Source: Streptomyces sp. BV286
GTDB taxonomy: Bacteria; Actinomycetota; Actinomycetes; Streptomycetales; Streptomycetaceae
Assembly (NCBI RefSeq): GCF_019090165.1
Contig: NZ_JAHRIB010000150.1
Span: 1-64,000 of the forward strand
Reading direction: 5' to 3'
DNA: 64,000 nt
Translations under genes and position numbers: made by a program
Part shown: positions 61,650-64,000 of the stretch, piece by piece
How the letters are laid out: each line of letters begins with the position of its first letter
Numbering within the stretch: position 1 is the stretch's first letter
The notes under the pieces: model-generated
The model's database searches: none
The model's input: the letters and a program-made list of their open reading frames with translations, nothing else
Told to the model about the DNA's origin: nothing

Positions 61650-62100
61650 CGAGGTCTCCGTCCTGACGCGGTTGGCGTTGTAGGTCAGTAGGCTAACGGC
61701 CTCGAGGCGCTCCGACATGCCGCTCAGGGCTGCTCGGCGGAGTGCGAAGACACTGCCTGCCGATGACCCGACGGCCTGGCCCCTGTCAGCCACGAGGCCT
61801 GCGGCCCGCTGACCTAACGCTGCCATCCTGCCTGCCTGGGTGCGAAGTGCATCATGATGGATTGCCACATGGCATATAGCATCCTTCGCTCCCCTGGATA
61901 AAACAAGCCCACCTGCGAATCTGTGTAGGTGGGACTATTTATGGTGCTCAATTATCAGAAGGGACCCATTTCTCTTTACGTGATGGTTGGCAACGTAAGA
62001 GACGTGGGCAGCCTTGTCTGGCGACATCGCTGAAGGGAATGCAAAAAGAAAAGATCGACGACGGATTTCCGTCGTCGATCAGTCTTGGCAGGCAGGGCCC
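61650..62100. other. Intergenic region upstream of the XRE gene
   Basis: This 451-bp gap is lower in GC than its surroundings. It contains the terminator of the 62101 gene (62041-62080). It also has a short inverted repeat, CCCACCT...AGGTGGG, near 61911-61935, followed on the minus strand by CTTGTTTTATCC. A 22-codon frame with a strong ribosome-binding sequence occurs at 61814-61882 on the minus strand, a possible leader peptide. Confidence 0.5.
62053..62080 (-). terminator. Terminator after the FSSPD-repeat membrane protein gene
   Basis: Perfect 13-bp arms (62053-62065, 62068-62080) with a 2-nt loop are followed on the minus strand by TTTTCTTTTTGC. This is the best intrinsic terminator in the window. 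Confidence 0.9.
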
Positions 62101-62973
62101 CTATTCGGGAGCGTGCTCCGGTCCCCCGAAGTCCGGACTGCTGAAGTCCGGGCTCGAGAAACTGGGGCGGGGGCCCGCTGCCGGGCCGCCGTCAGGGCTG
62201 CTGAAGCCCGGGCGGTTGTAGCCGAGCTGCGGTATTCGGCTGATCGGCGCCGCAGGCTTGGCGCGCCCGAGGGCCGCCGTGCCCGGGTCCGCGAGCGCAT
62301 CCCTGAGGAACGGCAGGATGCCGCGCTCCAGGAGGGCGTCGTGCCAGGCGTCCCTGGCCAGGGACGCCTCCTCGCTGCGCTCGCCGTTGGCACCGGCCTG
62401 CAGCGAGCTGGAGCCGTTGCGCAGGGCGGCGAGCAGTAGACCGACCGCGGCGACCAGGATCGTGGCCGCGGTGATGGCGCCGAAGACCCACCCCGTGGTG
62501 AGGAGGGTCTGAGCGATGCCCGGTTCGGGGTCGAGCATCTTCAATATGTAGCCGACGAGCAGGAATATCGCCGCGGCCGTGCCGGCGAGGACGGGTGCGA
62601 GCACGGCGACGACCGCGGCGGCACCAGCCCCGGCGGTCTCGGCGACCTCTCCCATGGCGGTGGCGAACCCGACGGCGCCCGTGGCCGGATCCGTGGTGCT
62701 GGTGGACCCTTCGCGGACGGGAGGGGTGGACGGCGCCGGTTGGCGCAGTTCCTCGCGGACCTTCACATAGTGCTGGTACTCGGTCGCCGCGGCCGCCGTG
62801 ATGATCGCGGTGGCGTTGAGCGCCATCGTGCGCAGTTGCTCGGGGTTGAGCCGCTGACCGACAGCGGCGAGTTCCGGACGGTGTGGTGCGGAGCGCAGCG
62901 CCTCGTCGAGGATCCGCTCGTACTCTTGGCGGTCCTCGCTCAGCAGGTGCTGCGGAACGCTGTTCATGTGCAT
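62101..62973 (-). CDS. Membrane protein with C-terminal FSSPD repeats
   Basis: This is a protein of about 290 residues of unknown function; the ATG at 62973 or 62967 is the start. The soluble N-terminus (NPEQLRTMALNATAIITAAAA) is followed by two membrane segments, AAAVVAVLAPVLAGTAAAIFLLVGYI and FGAITAATILVAAVGLLLAAL. The cytosolic C-terminus has repeats FSSPDGGP, FSSPDFSSPD and FGGPEHAPE. No domain is recognised. It ends in a strong terminator and may be alone. Confidence 0.7.
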   Translation of the reverse strand: MHMNSVPQHLLSEDRQEYERILDEALRSAPHRPELAAVGQRLNPEQLRTMALNATAIITAAAATEYQHYVKVREELRQPAPSTPPVREGSTSTTDPATGAVGFATAMGEVAETAGAGAAAVVAVLAPVLAGTAAAIFLLVGYILKMLDPEPGIAQTLLTTGWVFGAITAATILVAAVGLLLAALRNGSSSLQAGANGERSEEASLARDAWHDALLERGILPFLRDALADPGTAALGRAKPAAPISRIPQLGYNRPGFSSPDGGPAAGPRPSFSSPDFSSPDFGGPEHAPE

Positions 62974-63156
62974 CCCCCGATGCTCCGTAGGGCTTGGGGC
63001 TCGGCATGCTGACGAGCCGTCGGGCAGAAACGGAGGGGAGCCTGCTACGGATAAGCCGATGGTAGAGCGGCGACGGCACACGGTGACAGGGGGTTTCCAG
63101 AAATTGCCCCTGGGTTGCACGTGTCCTCCGTCGGAAGACGCCTGCCCGCTGAACGC

Positions 63157-64000
63157 TCAGCTATCCAGAGGAAGTTGCTGGACCAGTAGCTTTCCGGCCA
63201 TGGTCACACCGCCGTCCATGGCGATCGCGAGCTTGTCGGCGTACACGTGCGGTTCGTCGACCACGGGGGTCGACGGGGTGTCGCCGTCCTCCGATCCGAC
63301 TTCGCCCCGGAGGTACGGAATGGGGCTGTGACCATGGACGATGCGTGAACCGCCGTACGTCTCCAACAGGGAACGCACCGCCTGGGCGCCACCGTCGTCG
63401 CGGAACGCGAAGCGCTTGGTGAACTTGCGGAACAGGTCCCAGCACTCGTCCGCGTCGTTGCGCGTGAGGGTCTCGCGGATGGTGTCGTTGACCGCTTCGA
63501 TGGAGTCGCCGTAGTCGAGATAGGCGGTCGTGTCGGAGTGCACGAGGAGATGCCCGTCCGCCATCTCCATGGCGTCGAGGCGGGCCATCCACTGCAGATG
63601 GTGGTCCTCGAGGCGGTCCATGTCGGACTTCTGGCCGCCGTTGAGCAGCCAGGCGGCCTGGAAGGTGGCGGTCCCCGCGCCGGAGTTGACGGGGGTGTCC
63701 CCGAACCGCTTGGCGCCGAGGAGGAGCAGCTCGTGGTTGCCCATGAGCGCCTTGCAGTAGCCGCCGGCCGCCGCTGCCTCCGCGGACAGCCGCATCACGA
63801 GGTCGATGACGCCGATGCCGTCGGGCCCGCGGTCGGTGAAGTCGCCGAGGAACCACAGACGCGAGGTCCCGGCGGCCCACCGGGCCTCGGCGTCGATGAG
63901 CCCCTTCTCACGCAGCGCGGCCACGAGCTCGCCGATGTACCCGTGCACGTCACCGACGACGTACAGCGGCCCCGGCCCTTCGTCGGGCTGAGGGACCTGG
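63157..64000 (-). CDS. Metallophosphoesterase, calcineurin-like (5' end cut by window)
   Basis: This is a metal-dependent phosphatase. The N-terminus lies beyond the window, since the frame is open to base 64000. Visible motifs in order are VVGDVHGYIGELV (metal site, just before 63948), FLGDFTDRGPDGIGVIDLVM, KALMGNHELLLLG, and later RIVHGHSPIPYLRGE. These are the classic D-x-H, G-D-x-x-D-R-G, G-N-H-E and H-G-H-x-P set. It ends VQQLPLDS. The substrate is unknown. Confidence 0.93.
   Translation of the reverse strand, partial: QVPQPDEGPGPLYVVGDVHGYIGELVAALREKGLIDAEARWAAGTSRLWFLGDFTDRGPDGIGVIDLVMRLSAEAAAAGGYCKALMGNHELLLLGAKRFGDTPVNSGAGTATFQAAWLLNGGQKSDMDRLEDHHLQWMARLDAMEMADGHLLVHSDTTAYLDYGDSIEAVNDTIRETLTRNDADECWDLFRKFTKRFAFRDDGGAQAVRSLLETYGGSRIVHGHSPIPYLRGEVGSEDGDTPSTPVVDEPHVYADKLAIAMDGGVTMAGKLLVQQLPLDS

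Noticed and set aside
1..64000. CRISPR arrays, tRNA or rRNA genes, insertion sequences
   Set aside because: No regular repeat-spacer array, cloverleaf-like gene or transposase-like frame was seen. Repeats found are parS sites, DnaA boxes and terminator stems.

Overview
The window is high-GC actinobacterial DNA. It is the replication-origin core of a Streptomyces chromosome. The evidence is the dnaN-oriC-dnaA order, an oriC full of TTGTCCACA-type DnaA boxes, a set of parS sites around parAB, GTG starts, and genes typical of Streptomyces (ssgR/ssgA, DUF397 plus an XRE regulator, FemX). The gene order agrees with what I remember of the S. coelicolor oriC region; I could not run an alignment.

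Layout, left to right. Positions 1-5250 hold gnd (partial), dnaN, oriC and dnaA, all on the minus strand. Positions 5467-11571 hold rpmH-rnpA-yidD-yidC-jag, rsmG and parA-parB on the plus strand. From 11896 comes a GNAT enzyme. A long minus-strand series then follows, read from high to low coordinates: DUF6049 protein, murJ, pseudokinase, ECF sigma factor, anti-sigma factor, trxB, trxA (22398 down to 12648). It is divergent from cca. The next blocks are a PadR-controlled inositol-phosphate synthase, a class A PBP with a GT87 glycosyltransferase, an alanine-racemase-like gene with femX, the rpsF-ssb-rpsR-rplI ribosomal/SSB operon, a MATE transporter and dnaB. From 41 kb to 54 kb lie accessory housekeeping genes: serine hydrolase, GNATs, MarR with MFS, HAD phosphatase, flavohemoglobin-like protein, Nudix, LysR, a PLP trans-sulfuration enzyme, ptpA and cupin. 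The right end carries ssgR-ssgA, a YibE/F protein, thiC with a TPP riboswitch, a small DUF397/XRE locus and a truncated metallophosphoesterase.

How it works together. DnaA acts at oriC, DnaN is the clamp and DnaB the helicase. ParA/ParB segregate the origin through the parS sites; 11 perfect copies and 2 near-copies lie between 9.2 and 57.8 kb. MurJ, FemX, the PBP and SsgA link the origin region to cell-wall synthesis and sporulation septation. The thioredoxin genes carry their own SigR-type promoter next to the ECF sigma/anti-sigma pair.

The most unusual signals are regulatory. Some parS sites form the exact centre of long perfect palindromes between convergent genes. A parS-like site forms a hairpin inside the thiC TPP riboswitch. 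A second cluster of DnaA boxes lies upstream of dnaB. A 55-codon membrane microprotein gene lies near thiC. No tRNA, rRNA, CRISPR array, insertion sequence or prophage was seen.
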